From contig NZ_CP150290.1 in assembly GCF_038051995.1 (NCBI RefSeq), positions 5,446,001 to 5,510,000 on the forward strand: DNA of 64,000 nt. Direction: 5' to 3'. Numbering within the stretch: position 1 is the first letter of the stretch; the number at the start of each line of letters is the position of its first letter. The position numbers were made by a program, and so were the translations under genes. Under the pieces are notes generated by a model. That model made no database searches and was not told the DNA's origin. It was given only the letters and a program-made list of their open reading frames with translations. Positions 1 to 7,914 of this stretch are shown piece after piece. The stretch comes from Paenibacillus sp. FSL H8-0537. Its GTDB lineage: Bacteria; Bacillota; Bacilli; Paenibacillales; Paenibacillaceae.

Positions 1-191
1 ACCAGTGTTTTTTCCTCTTCAAAATTTAGCCAATCTACGATTACTGGAACTAATCCTAAAAATTGTTCGTTAGGGTATATTTCATGTAGCTTTATATCTA
101 AAGCTACTCCATCAATAGTCAGGCAATCATGTTCATCTAGTATGTACTTGCTTTTTAGCTTTTCGACCTTAATGTGATTGATTATAGACAC
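1..191 (-). CDS. Hypothetical protein, C-terminus cut by window edge
   Basis: I translated this by hand: a GTG at 191-189 opens a frame that stays open for 63 codons to the window edge, so the 3' end is missing. An AAGGAGG sequence at 198-204 lies 6 bases before the GTG and decides the start. The visible protein is acidic with a stretch VALDIKLHEIYP and a hydrophobic VPVIVDWL segment. I do not recognise the family. Its size and setting among small singletons would suit an immunity-type protein, but that is only a guess from context. Confidence 0.6.
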   Translation of the reverse strand, partial: MSIINHIKVEKLKSKYILDEHDCLTIDGVALDIKLHEIYPNEQFLGLVPVIVDWLNFEEEKTL

Positions 192-247
192 GCTTATCCT
201 CCTTCAAATGTCGCTCCTCCATTCCAACATGCTGCTCCACTCCCTAA

Positions 248-583
248 TCATTCCCGTAAATCCACGATCCATGAAAATTCTTCGGCTATTGCATACACGA
301 TTTCTTTAATTTCGTCTTCCATTTGCACGGTGCTTGCTTGGGGGATATCTATTTCAATTAGATTTATTTCCTTAACATCATCTAAAGTATCAAAAGCATA
401 GTTTCCTTTCTGATTGGCAGAAATACCTTGTGCAGTAACTAGCTCACCACAAATCATTTTAGAGAATTTTAATCGACTGGTTAGTTCAAAATGTAAGGTT
501 TCAACAAAAAAAGCTTCAATAATTTCTGTTCTAATCTTTTTGCTATAATACTGATCCGAATGTACACTTACATAGTCATACAT
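248..583 (-). CDS. Hypothetical protein (111 aa)
   Basis: Soluble acidic protein without signal peptide or membrane segment. The start ATG at 583 has GAGGG 7 bases upstream. The N-terminal half is mixed; the C-terminal half has a run of acidic residues around VQMEDEIKEIVYAIAEEF. No family recognised. The next gene on this strand begins at 191, about 57 bases on, so the two could be co-transcribed. A promoter-like extended -10 (TGGTATACT on the minus strand) lies about 75 bases upstream of the start. Confidence 0.6.
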   Translation of the reverse strand: MYDYVSVHSDQYYSKKIRTEIIEAFFVETLHFELTSRLKFSKMICGELVTAQGISANQKGNYAFDTLDDVKEINLIEIDIPQASTVQMEDEIKEIVYAIAEEFSWIVDLRE

Positions 584-655
584 ATAATCACCCTCAAATG
601 TCTCATCTATACAATCTACAAAACCGATGCATACATGAATAATCTTTCAGTCTAT

Positions 656-673
656 TTCAGTATACCAAATTTA
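656..673 (-). promoter_or_regulatory. Promoter-like block, copy 1 of an 18-bp repeat
   Basis: On the minus strand this block reads as an extended -10 (TGGTATACT). The identical 18 bases recur at 23632-23649, also just upstream of a minus-strand gene. No good -35 is visible, which fits an extended -10 promoter. It would serve the 111-aa gene starting at 583. Confidence 0.4.
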
Positions 674-685
674 GAATTTTACAGT

Positions 686-728
686 AAAAAAAGGAGCCGT
701 TGCCCGCTTCAAATCGGCTTCGGTTCCC
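686..728 (-). terminator. Rho-independent terminator
   Basis: On the minus strand a GGAACCG...CGGCTCC stem with a further inner CCG/CGG pairing is followed by seven T. It lies downstream of the small membrane protein gene and the 812-958 remnant and probably ends that transcript. Confidence 0.6.
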
Positions 729-811
729 TTATCTACTCGTTCATTATTACAACTTACCGTATTCCCCTCAATAGCCCATTGATTAAACATCCAACTGCAT
801 GCTTGTGATTA

Positions 812-958
812 TTACCCTTCTCGCGCCATTCCATACCCATTAATTTCCTGTAGCCATCGCTGCAGCTCACGACCAATGGCATGGGGGTTTTCCTCTGTTA
901 TTTTGCTCGTTGCATTGCAAACGGTGAAGAACCTATTTTTTTCTAATTCTTGAAACAC
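812..958 (-). pseudogene. C-terminal remnant of an unknown gene
   Basis: A frame with coding-like content ends at the TAA at 812-814 and gives a 48-residue tail containing HAIGRELQRWLQEING. The only in-frame GTG (958) has no ribosome-binding site and the frame overlaps the 3' end of the small membrane protein gene in another frame. I read this as a leftover 3' end whose 5' part has been lost. Family not recognised. Confidence 0.35.
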
Positions 959-1106
959 CATATATAACAGCAGAAATTACAAAGACTACTAATACGAATA
1001 TATTAGTTATTGGCTCATTAATTTTAGGAATTGAATCTTGAAAAATCTTTAAAAAAATGAATACTCCTACGGTTAAAATAATTACGATTGTAGATAATAG
1101 CTTCAT
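933..1106 (-). CDS. Small two-helix membrane protein (57 aa)
   Basis: Found by translating the gap by hand. The ATG at 1106 is preceded by GGGAGGGA with 4-5 bases spacing, an excellent ribosome-binding site, and the frame runs 57 codons to TAG. The product is almost all membrane: helix 1 at about residues 3-21 (LLSTIVIILTVGVFIFL), a short loop with SIPKINEP, helix 2 at about residues 33-51, and a basic tail RIRKK that should stay in the cytoplasm. Function unknown. It follows the GntR-ABC operon, separated by a strong hairpin. Confidence 0.55.
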   Translation of the reverse strand: MKLLSTIVIILTVGVFIFLKIFQDSIPKINEPITNIFVLVVFVISAVIYGVSRIRKK

Positions 1107-1190
1107 TATTTCCCTCCCTAATTACCAACATCCGATGTAGGTTGCATTCAATAAGAATGCCTGCTTATAGCGACTACGATTCCGCGTGAA

Positions 1191-1240
1191 GTAGTGGCGG
1201 CGTTGGAAGGCCTTTTGACACTTACCAACGATACCGCTAC
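1191..1240. repeat. Long imperfect inverted repeat (hairpin)
   Basis: Two 16-base arms (1191-1206 and 1225-1240) pair with two mismatches and two G-T pairs around an 18-base loop. There is no T run on either strand, so it is not a classical terminator. It sits 7 bases beyond the stop of the ABC permease gene and may protect the mRNA 3' end or separate it from the small membrane protein gene. Confidence 0.5.
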
Positions 1241-1247
1241 TCTTACA

Positions 1248-1889
1248 TTACTTGAATTCTTTCTTCCGATGAATGTGGACTGACACAAAATAGGATATGA
1301 CAAACAGGATTGTTGCCATACACGAAGACATCATACCAACCAGCGGGTGACGAAGCTGCATGCCTCCTGTAACAGGGGCCAGTAATGCGGCAAGTACCAA
1401 CATCATCCCTATCGCAGCAAAGCCCGAGAAAAATACGACAAGTTCATTTTTTCCCGTGCCGATCTTCAACATGATCGGATACATCAAAGACACTAATGTG
1501 ATCGACAACGTCAACCCGAATCCATAACTATATATCACAATTTTCGGATCGAGTTCAAAACCTGCAACGTACACAATGCCAAGCGTAAGCAAACTCATCA
1601 TCACACCAAGGAGGATTAGTAAGGTAAATGACACATACTTCGCCCCGATAATGGTACGACGCCTGATTGGCAGCGTCAGTTCAAACTTGTTCCATTTAGA
1701 AGTTTCATCTACTCGCAGCGAGGTACCGGTATTGACAACAAATAGGAATATTTGTATGGACAAAATCATGGGAATCGCGCCCGACTCCTTAAAAACCAAA
1801 GGAACCAATGATAAAAATCCAGCCATTATTAAGGAAAGTCGGATATTGCTTGCCATGGAATAAAAATTGTTGCGTAGCAGTCCCCTCAT
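1248..1889 (-). CDS. ABC-2 type transporter permease
   Basis: Integral membrane subunit of an ABC exporter, 213 aa, with about six hydrophobic segments (roughly residues 18-33, 41-55, 88-110, 120-140, 150-172, 188-207). A basic patch LPIRRRTIIGAKYVSF after helix 2 is typical of ABC-2 permeases of the bacitracin/YtrC type. It directly follows its ATPase: the ATPase stop and this start abut at 1889/1890. With the GntR regulator upstream it forms a three-gene operon of the YtrA type, a class often induced by cell-wall-active compounds. Substrate unknown. Confidence 0.8.
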   Translation of the reverse strand: MRGLLRNNFYSMASNIRLSLIMAGFLSLVPLVFKESGAIPMILSIQIFLFVVNTGTSLRVDETSKWNKFELTLPIRRRTIIGAKYVSFTLLILLGVMMSLLTLGIVYVAGFELDPKIVIYSYGFGLTLSITLVSLMYPIMLKIGTGKNELVVFFSGFAAIGMMLVLAALLAPVTGGMQLRHPLVGMMSSCMATILFVISYFVSVHIHRKKEFK

Positions 1890-2753
1890 TTATTGATCCC
1901 CCTTGACTAATAACAACATAATTTCATCAATGGTTATATCATCAATGATGATTTCACGATGCTTTTTGGCAAACATAGCTTTGTCAGAGATCAACATTTC
2001 GATCTGCAGTCCTCTTTTCCTGTATGCGAGGTACTCCAACTTGTCAATAATCTGAAATTGCTCCGATTTGCAACGAGCAATCCCGTATTTGTATAAAAGC
2101 GTATCTTTTTTCTCTGTTAAAATGATTTTTCCATTGTGAATAAATGTGATATAGTCTGCAATTTTTTCCAAGTCGCTGGTGATGTGGGAAGACATGAGAA
2201 TGGAATGTTCTTCATCTTCCACAAATTCTAAAAATAAATCCAGCATCTCTTCTCTGACAACAGGATCAAGTCCGGAAGTCGCCTCGTCCAACAGCAACAG
2301 TTTTGCTCCATGCGACATAGCCACTGCCGTGGCCAATTTCATCGTCATGCCACGCGACAAGTCTTTTACTTTAATGTGAGCAGGCACCTGAAGTCTGCGA
2401 ATTAGACTCTGAAAGAGATCATCGTCCCATTTTTGATAAATATCTTTGAACACTGCAGCTAACTTATCAGCAGTGAGATCCCCCGGAAAATTAATGGCAT
2501 CAAACACAACCCCGATATGGTTGCGAATGTCCGGTTGCTCATCTGTCATTTCCTCCCCAAAAATTTCGATCTTTCCGCTGTCTCTCCTGATTGTATTCAA
2601 AATTGAACTAAACGTCGTTGTCTTGCCTGCTCCATTCTCCCCGACAAATCCCATGATACTTCCTTGAGGAATTGAAAAAGAAACATTATCCAAATGAAAA
2701 TCAGATCCGGCATAGGCCGTCGACAGATTTTTAACTTCCAAACAATAATTCAT
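1890..2753 (-). CDS. ABC transporter ATP-binding protein
   Basis: 287-aa ATPase that powers the adjacent permease. Walker A GENGAGKTT lies near residue 38, the signature motif here reads LSRGMTMKLATA (a divergent LSGGQ), Walker B is LLLLDEATSGLD and the switch histidine is in SSHITSDLEKIADYI. The long C-terminal extension after the switch is usual for BcrA/YtrB-like ATPases. The gene sits 3 bases after the GntR regulator stop and abuts the permease, so translation is probably coupled across the operon. Confidence 0.88.
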   Translation of the reverse strand: MNYCLEVKNLSTAYAGSDFHLDNVSFSIPQGSIMGFVGENGAGKTTTFSSILNTIRRDSGKIEIFGEEMTDEQPDIRNHIGVVFDAINFPGDLTADKLAAVFKDIYQKWDDDLFQSLIRRLQVPAHIKVKDLSRGMTMKLATAVAMSHGAKLLLLDEATSGLDPVVREEMLDLFLEFVEDEEHSILMSSHITSDLEKIADYITFIHNGKIILTEKKDTLLYKYGIARCKSEQFQIIDKLEYLAYRKRGLQIEMLISDKAMFAKKHREIIIDDITIDEIMLLLVKGDQ

Positions 2754-2756
2754 CGA

Positions 2757-3131
2757 CTAGTCCCCCTTGTAGAACATGTTTAGTAGCTCTGTAAGCTGTT
2801 CTAATTTTATGCCGCTTGTTCGTGCGGTTTCCGCAGCCAGCATTAAATACTCTTCAATTTTTTTCTGCTGCTCTTCTTGTATAAAATCCCGATTCTGTGC
2901 AGATATAAAACTGCCTCGTCCAACTGTCGTTTCAATAAACCCATCTCGTTGCAAATCTTCATATGCCTTTTGGACTGTAATTACACTTACATGAATCGTC
3001 TTGGCGAGCGAGCGCATAGACGGAATCGGGTCGCCTGTTTTTAATTCTCCCTGCATCACCATCGCTTTGATTTGTGCTGTGATTTGTTCATAGATAGGCT
3101 TACTCGAGTTGCTGCTGATAATAATTTCCAA
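2757..3131 (-). CDS. GntR-family regulator, YtrA subfamily
   Basis: 124-aa repressor: an N-terminal winged helix-turn-helix (residues about 10-75, with PIYEQITAQIKAMVMQGEL and SVITVQKAYEDLQRDGFIE) and only a short C-terminal helical tail, the architecture of the YtrA subfamily of GntR. The start is a TTG at 3131; the Shine-Dalgarno match (GTGAG) is modest. It heads an operon with an ABC ATPase and permease and very likely represses its own promoter through the inverted repeat at 3150-3174. Confidence 0.85.
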   Translation of the reverse strand: MEIIISSNSSKPIYEQITAQIKAMVMQGELKTGDPIPSMRSLAKTIHVSVITVQKAYEDLQRDGFIETTVGRGSFISAQNRDFIQEEQQKKIEEYLMLAAETARTSGIKLEQLTELLNMFYKGD

Positions 3132-3149
3132 TCAAGCTCACTTCCCAAC

Positions 3150-3200
3150 AATGTACTTATCGTTTCAGTACATTATATATCACTACAATACAGTTTTCAA
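3150..3200 (-). promoter_or_regulatory. Promoter plus GntR operator of the ABC operon
   Basis: On the minus strand a -35 TTGAAA (3195-3200) and a -10 TATAAT (3172-3177) are separated by exactly 17 bases. The -10 overlaps a perfect inverted repeat, AATGTACT and AGTACATT with a 9-base spacer (3150-3174). This arrangement fits steric repression by the GntR protein encoded just downstream. Confidence 0.7.
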
Positions 3201-3492
3201 TAGAACATCCTAGTGAACTTCCCCTGCACCCTGTTCCTCATTTTTATTACATTGAAATTCAAGTGAAATCATAGCGAATTTGGATCGACCGTTCGGGTTT
3301 CGAGAAGGGTAAGCGAGGAACAAGATGCGTTTATTTCGCGGAGAGACAAAACAATTGATTATGGAGAAGGCTGGAATAATGTTTGCGTATAGGGGTTTAC
3401 CATGCCGTAAGCATGAATGAGATTTGCATATTAGAAAATATAGGAAAAGGAAGCTTACATCGTCATTTTTAAAGCAAGGAAGTATTGTTCTT

Positions 3493-3757
3493 TCATAAAC
3501 TAGTGGTGATAAACCCATTCTTCTTATAAAAGTTTACTGCCTCTCTATCTTTTTCAGCAATGATAAGAGCTGATGTCGTAAGTCTCTTTATTTCACCCAA
3601 CAATTTGCTGCCTAACCCTTTGTTTCTATGATTTGGATGTATCGCTATATGTTTTGATTTCCTTGATTCTCTGTATCTGCATCATGTATCCTGAGATAAC
3701 CAATATCCGATTTCCGTCTTCTTGCTTTGCCAATTTGTAATAAATTCCTTCATAGAT
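3493..3757 (-). pseudogene. GNAT acetyltransferase pseudogene (two frameshifts)
   Basis: Three consecutive frames on the minus strand join into one GNAT-like protein: EGIYYKLAKQEDGN, then DIGYLRIHDADTENQGNQNI, then AIHPNHRNKGLGSKLLGEI followed by AEKDREAVNFYKKNGF and a stop at 3493-3495. The third piece has the acetyl-CoA binding motif (R-N-K-G-L-G) and the typical C-terminal A-x-x-F-Y-x-x-x-G-F signature. At least two single-base shifts (near 3645 and near 3700-3715) and a missing N-terminus make it non-functional. The gene was an ordinary N-acetyltransferase; substrate unknown. Confidence 0.65.
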
Positions 3758-3762
3758 TTAGA

Positions 3763-4197
3763 CTACCTAATTCTCTTATTACTATCGTCTCGAAGATTAT
3801 TTACTAAAATTACAGTACGGATAGAAAAAAATCCAACAATAAAAATTAAATTAGAAGCTCCAATATATATTGGAACTCCAACTTCCCATAAGACAAACTC
3901 CCATCCAAAGAACTTATTCCAGTCTCCAGAAATAGATAGATCATGGTCTTCTTTCATTTTAATGACTCCATAAATGGTTGAAATTGAAACCCAAATCAAA
4001 AAAATTATTATTCCTTTTATGCCTCTAAACCTATTCACGATTTTTGACGAATAATAAAGCATTATAGAAATTATAGAATAAGAAATTAAATAAATTAGCC
4101 ATGACTCATATCCGTATTTAAACGGCCAAGTTCCTAAGAAGATTCCTGAGCACAAATAAATAATGAAAATAGAAATGGATCCAATAATTCCTTTCAT
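3763..4197 (-). CDS. Hypothetical membrane protein (144 aa)
   Basis: Four predicted membrane helices: about residues 4-22, 32-50, 60-80 and 105-132, with a charged cytoplasmic tail NNLRDDSNKRIR. AGAAGGA lies upstream of the ATG at 4197. Isoleucine-rich composition matches the AT-rich surroundings. No conserved domain recognised. The GNAT pseudogene begins only a few bases after its stop, so the two may once have been an operon. Confidence 0.6.
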   Translation of the reverse strand: MKGIIGSISIFIIYLCSGIFLGTWPFKYGYESWLIYLISYSIISIMLYYSSKIVNRFRGIKGIIIFLIWVSISTIYGVIKMKEDHDLSISGDWNKFFGWEFVLWEVGVPIYIGASNLIFIVGFFSIRTVILVNNLRDDSNKRIR

Positions 4198-4247
4198 TTA
4201 ACCATTCCTTCTATTTATGATTTGAATCGATTTCGTTAATTCTTAAT

Positions 4248-4592
4248 TTAATACTCACCATTATATTCAATAAAACTTGTTCGTCTAAATCGTGCTACAT
4301 GGCTTGGAATATAACTGTTCCTCGTATTTGGTGATAGATTCTCTATAAAAGTAATAGCGGCTTCTACAATTTCATTAGTTTGAAAAATACTTTCATCTAA
4401 ATATCCACTCAGCAAGGCTGCTTCACCTTTAACTTTTAAACAAAGATACCCAAATCCAGGGTCAACTATAACTAAGTTGATAATCTCTTCTTCCTCTTGT
4501 TCTCTTGAACTATCATAAAACCTTAATAAAATGTCATCCTCTTTATAAAAAACATCAACATCACATGAAAAGTTCTCAAATATAAATTTCAT
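4248..4592 (-). CDS. Hypothetical protein (114 aa)
   Basis: Soluble acidic protein starting MKFIFENFSCDVDVFYKEDD. I chose the ATG at 4592 rather than one six codons upstream because AAAGGA ends just before it at proper spacing. The sequence alternates short beta-like strands with an acidic loop EQEEEEI. No family recognised; size and composition resemble small immunity-like proteins common in such regions, but nothing specific supports that role. Confidence 0.55.
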   Translation of the reverse strand: MKFIFENFSCDVDVFYKEDDILLRFYDSSREQEEEEIINLVIVDPGFGYLCLKVKGEAALLSGYLDESIFQTNEIVEAAITFIENLSPNTRNSYIPSHVARFRRTSFIEYNGEY

Positions 4593-4635
4593 TTTTTCCG
4601 TTCCTTTCATATATCGTTCCCCATCTACAACATAA

Positions 4636-4668
4636 CCCGGCCCTAGATAACTCTTATCTTAGGTCGGG
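4636..4668. repeat. Inverted repeat (hairpin, 15-bp arms)
   Basis: Arms 4636-4650 and 4654-4668 pair with two mismatches around a 3-base loop. No T run follows on the minus strand, so termination is uncertain. It separates the ATP-grasp gene (upstream) from 114-aa and 144-aa genes... it lies between the stop at 4762 and the start at 4592. Confidence 0.45.
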
Positions 4669-4761
4669 TCGCGTGTTGTCTGAATATTCTTCTCCACTAG
4701 TATATCTGATAGTAAAGCTGTGCGTCTTTGTAGCCCGGAGCCAGATAAGATACGCCTTAAC

Positions 4762-5502
4762 CTATAAGCTTCTTAAATAATCCGTAGTCCCTGTTAATTC
4801 TGACCATCTAGCTGAAAGAAATTTCGCATAGTTCAGAGGACTGATGCCATAACTCCCTAGCGAATGACCATCGTTTATTTCTACCAGCTTCATATTTCCT
4901 TCTTCATCAATGCCAAAATCCATCCCATATGCAGCTGGCGCATCAATAAAATCCCTAACCGCACTTTTTATAATATTTAAATCTAATTTTGAATCCCAAG
5001 CACCTTTATAATATCTGATATCAAGTATTTGTCCGTATCGTATAAAACAACGCCATTCCGTTGTAAAATCAACAACTTCTGAGCACCAAATATTCGTATC
5101 CTCATTTTCTGCAATTAAACCTATAAAATCTTTATATTCCTTCACAACGGTTCCAGCAAACTTTTTCGTTATGTCTTTTGGCTTTATAAAAACGTTCCAG
5201 TTCTGTTTATTTTCAAAAAGCTCTTGAGTAGTTGTCGTCCATATTTTTCTGCCAAAATAATGAGATAAAGAAGTCGGATAATCGATTTCTCCTTGATTCC
5301 TTTCTACACCTAAAATCTCAAGGCGCTTTCTCACATTACCAATTCCGCCAACTACTAAATCTTCTGGATTATTTTCTTTGATTTCTGTTATATCTTTAAA
5401 CTTAATGGTCTCCCACCCTAATGACGTAAAACCTTCGTTAGCAATAAAAGCATTCACATTGTAGAACTCTCCGTTTTTATTTGCCTGTATATATGCTTTC
5501 AT
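4762..5502 (-). CDS. ATP-grasp domain protein, R2K-like clade
   Basis: 246-aa protein resembling the R2K clade of ATP-grasp enzymes (DUF4343 type), which form amide bonds using ATP. Recognisable pieces are NVFIKPKDITKKFAGTVV (nucleotide-binding lysine strand), EWRCFIRYGQILDIRYYKG (the arginine motif) and the metal-binding end VEINDGHSLGSYG with the E-x-N signature. I prefer the ATG at 5502; the TTG three codons upstream overlaps the spacer of the AGGAGA ribosome-binding site. Substrate cannot be read from sequence; members are often found with toxin, macro-domain or peptide-modification genes. It follows the nuclease-like and macro genes at 5631-6852. Confidence 0.7.
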   Translation of the reverse strand: MKAYIQANKNGEFYNVNAFIANEGFTSLGWETIKFKDITEIKENNPEDLVVGGIGNVRKRLEILGVERNQGEIDYPTSLSHYFGRKIWTTTTQELFENKQNWNVFIKPKDITKKFAGTVVKEYKDFIGLIAENEDTNIWCSEVVDFTTEWRCFIRYGQILDIRYYKGAWDSKLDLNIIKSAVRDFIDAPAAYGMDFGIDEEGNMKLVEINDGHSLGSYGISPLNYAKFLSARWSELTGTTDYLRSL

Positions 5503-5630
5503 CCTGTACAACTCTCCTTTTCTATTTCAACACTTATGGCTTCCAAACCATCCCGAATCTCCTTCTAACTCCCACTAGCCCGTCAGCCGAGTGGCCCGAA
5601 GCATCAATACTTGGTAATACAAAGGGACTA

Positions 5631-6251
5631 CTAGCTTACTAAAGATTTATGAATGATATAAATATTCACATCGACATTTGTGTTATAAGCACAGCCTCCA
5701 TCTATGCTTATTTGTTTGATCATTGTTCCTTTTTCGAAGCTATTGCGAATATATGTATCGACGTCATTAATAAGAGTATTACCATGACTCATAATATGCT
5801 TATTTACTACGTTTTGATATTTTACAACTTTATGTAACGAGGAATCTGTTGTACTTCTAATATGAGTAAATATGATAATAGCTGTTTTGAGCACACTAGA
5901 ATCAAACAGTTGATTCATTTTAATAAAATCTTTCTCCGTCTCTAAGAAAACCTTGTTATCTAAAGATAATACATCATGGCTGTACCAACTTTTCAATTCT
6001 ATAGCTTCTAAGATTTTATACTTATCCAAAATACAAATATCAACTTTACGTCTATCTTTCGAATATTCCCTAGAAACTGCGTAATTTTTATATTCTAAAC
6101 TAAGATAATACATTAGCTTATCCCTAATAAAGGATTCGTTTTTCCCTGTTATTGAAATGTGAGCTAATTCATTTGGTAGTAAATCGTCTCTAAAAGAATG
6201 AAGACATCTATTTAATTTAATAATGTTATCTGATAAATTTTCAATTCCCAT
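5631..6251 (-). CDS. PD-(D/E)XK nuclease-like protein
   Basis: 206 aa from the ATG at 6251, chosen because GAGGA lies 7 bases upstream; longer starts would run into the macro-domain gene. The core has ESFIRDKL (motif I helix), then RKVDICIL and EAIELKSW, giving D71, E85 and K87 in the D...E-x-K arrangement of the PD-(D/E)XK fold. The C-terminal half is not recognisable. It lies 55 bases after the macro-domain gene on the same strand. A nuclease role is inferred from the motif only. Confidence 0.5.
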   Translation of the reverse strand: MGIENLSDNIIKLNRCLHSFRDDLLPNELAHISITGKNESFIRDKLMYYLSLEYKNYAVSREYSKDRRKVDICILDKYKILEAIELKSWYSHDVLSLDNKVFLETEKDFIKMNQLFDSSVLKTAIIIFTHIRSTTDSSLHKVVKYQNVVNKHIMSHGNTLINDVDTYIRNSFEKGTMIKQISIDGGCAYNTNVDVNIYIIHKSLVS

Positions 6252-6306
6252 AATTTTGTCCTCTTTTGCAAGTGTTCTTTTCGTTCTCCCAAAAATTGAT
6301 TTCCTT

Positions 6307-6852
6307 TTATTTACATAATTCTTCAAGCATCTTCTGATAGATCTGATAGTTTTCTTCATCAAAACAAACGAACTGTATTTTATCTATGGCTGGATGCAGT
6401 TCAATATAATGTTTGACTGATGTCAGCGCAATTTGAGCTCCAACGGTTTTGGGAAATCGATATATCCCTGTACTTATATTAGGAAAAGCTATGCTTCTTA
6501 TATTATGCTTACATGCTAGTTCTAAGCTATTTATGTAGCAGCTCTGCAGCTTTTCCTCCTCATTAAGCTTTCCATCGTTCCATACCGGACCCACTGTGTG
6601 TATGACATACTTTGCATGCAACTTACCAGCAGTCGTTATTACAGCTTCTCCTACAGCACAACCGCCTTGTCTGGCTCTTATTTGTTTACATTGTTCAAGT
6701 ATTTCACTTCCACCAGCACGGTGAATGGCCCCATCTACGCCTCCACCACCAAGTAAACTGGTGTTTGCAGCATTGACAATGCAATCCACTTCAGACTTTG
6801 TGATGTCCCCATATATCAATTCGATGATTGTCGAATTAAATTCTTTCCTCAT
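6307..6852 (-). CDS. Macro-domain protein (ADP-ribose hydrolase type)
   Basis: 181 aa, essentially one macro domain. Diagnostic motifs are [19 protein letters not shown] (binding of adenine and the NAAN loop), [10 protein letters not shown], the GGCAVGEA loop and the phosphate loop [10 protein letters not shown]. This set matches MacroD/YmdB-type enzymes that remove ADP-ribose from proteins or deacetylate O-acetyl-ADP-ribose. Length is the family norm. AGGCTGAGA provides a weak ribosome-binding site before the ATG at 6852. It may act as a stand-alone signalling or detoxifying enzyme, or partner the nuclease-like gene downstream; the sequence does not decide. Confidence 0.88.
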   Translation of the reverse strand: MRKEFNSTIIELIYGDITKSEVDCIVNAANTSLLGGGGVDGAIHRAGGSEILEQCKQIRARQGGCAVGEAVITTAGKLHAKYVIHTVGPVWNDGKLNEEEKLQSCYINSLELACKHNIRSIAFPNISTGIYRFPKTVGAQIALTSVKHYIELHPAIDKIQFVCFDEENYQIYQKMLEELCK

Positions 6853-6880
6853 TTCTCAGCCTGCCTTTCATGCTTCCAGA

Positions 6881-7780
6881 TCAATCGCTTATTCTATTAA
6901 ATGCTCTCAACGTTTTTAACGTATTTAAAGTAATAATACCTGCCCATTCTTTTTCAGCTAACTTCCACTCTTCCTCAAATCTTCCCCAGTTCCAGTTAGG
7001 TTGCCAAGAACCTTCACCAGTTTGATTAGTTATAATCTCGTCAAGGTCTGCTGGAATAACCTCGGAATAATTATGATAAAAAAGAGACTCCGGTGAGTCA
7101 ACGACTTGCAGGGGAGTAGCACAATAGCCCTTTCTGTCCTCCTGTTTAACAACTACACATAAATCCAATAAATGCTCTAGTTTTTTCGTAAAATGATTCA
7201 ATCGTTCTCCCGACATTCGCTCAGCTAATCTCAGATAACAGTAAATTTCATGCATTTCTAGTTCTTCACAATTGTCTAGATATTGCTCTGCTTTCACAGT
7301 AATTTCTTTCACTATATGATCAGGCAAGGTTTTATTATATTGATACAAATAGCCTAATACTTCTGCATTCGGATTTCCCCATTGTGGCCTATGCCCTTGA
7401 TAATTCCACCATATTGCCCGCGGGGCTTCATCTGCTTCCACAGGGATGATCTCCCATCCCATATGCTCTCTTGAATATTGATTTGCTAGGTAATTGATTG
7501 CTTTAGCAATGGATTCATGCTCTCTCGAAACTTTCATTCCAGATAGAATTTGTAAAGCTGTAGTTGTTGCAAGCACTGATGAAACATCACAACGCAAATC
7601 CGGCTCAAGTCCTTTGCCAAATCCACCATCATAATTCTGATACTTGGTTAACTCCATAACGACGTTATCTGTAGAACCGCTCTCAAATTCAAATTTAAAT
7701 AACGCTTTCTCAAGTTCTCTTCCTTGGCTCATCATAAATTCTCTTGATTTTGCAAATTGTTCTATTGATAAATTTTTCAT
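6881..7780 (-). CDS. Terpene-cyclase-fold (prenyltransferase-like) hypothetical protein
   Basis: 299 aa, mostly helical. Residues near QNYDGGFGKGLEPDLR resemble the Q-x-x-D-G-G repeat of squalene-cyclase/prenyltransferase alpha-alpha toroids, and GEGSWQPNWNWGRFEEEW near the end may be a second degenerate repeat. No catalytic aspartate motif of a true cyclase is visible, so an enzymatic role is doubtful. The ATG at 7780 is favoured because GTGGTGAAC precedes it and a TATAAT -10 lies at 7818-7823; upstream starts would lie inside or before the promoter. Confidence 0.6.
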   Translation of the reverse strand: MKNLSIEQFAKSREFMMSQGRELEKALFKFEFESGSTDNVVMELTKYQNYDGGFGKGLEPDLRCDVSSVLATTTALQILSGMKVSREHESIAKAINYLANQYSREHMGWEIIPVEADEAPRAIWWNYQGHRPQWGNPNAEVLGYLYQYNKTLPDHIVKEITVKAEQYLDNCEELEMHEIYCYLRLAERMSGERLNHFTKKLEHLLDLCVVVKQEDRKGYCATPLQVVDSPESLFYHNYSEVIPADLDEIITNQTGEGSWQPNWNWGRFEEEWKLAEKEWAGIITLNTLKTLRAFNRISD

Positions 7781-7817
7781 TGAGTTCACCACTGTCATAT
7801 TTTCTTTGCGTTGATTT

Positions 7818-7823
7818 ATTATA
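7818..7823 (-). promoter_or_regulatory. -10 element upstream of 6881-7780
   Basis: Perfect TATAAT on the minus strand about 38 bases before the chosen ATG. The expected -35 position is poor. It argues against the much longer start at 7912. Confidence 0.4.
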
Positions 7824-7914
7824 ACATTTTGGTAATCATCCAGCTTAGTTATCAAAATCATTTGACAAAAGGAGAACCGCATTGATCGGAGCTTGAATAC
7901 GGTATTATGCAAAG

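Noticed and set aside
3210..3518. 102-codon open frame on the minus strand
   Set aside because: It overlaps the end of the GNAT pseudogene in another frame, has no ribosome-binding site and its sequence looks random; most of it is the out-of-frame continuation of the dead gene.
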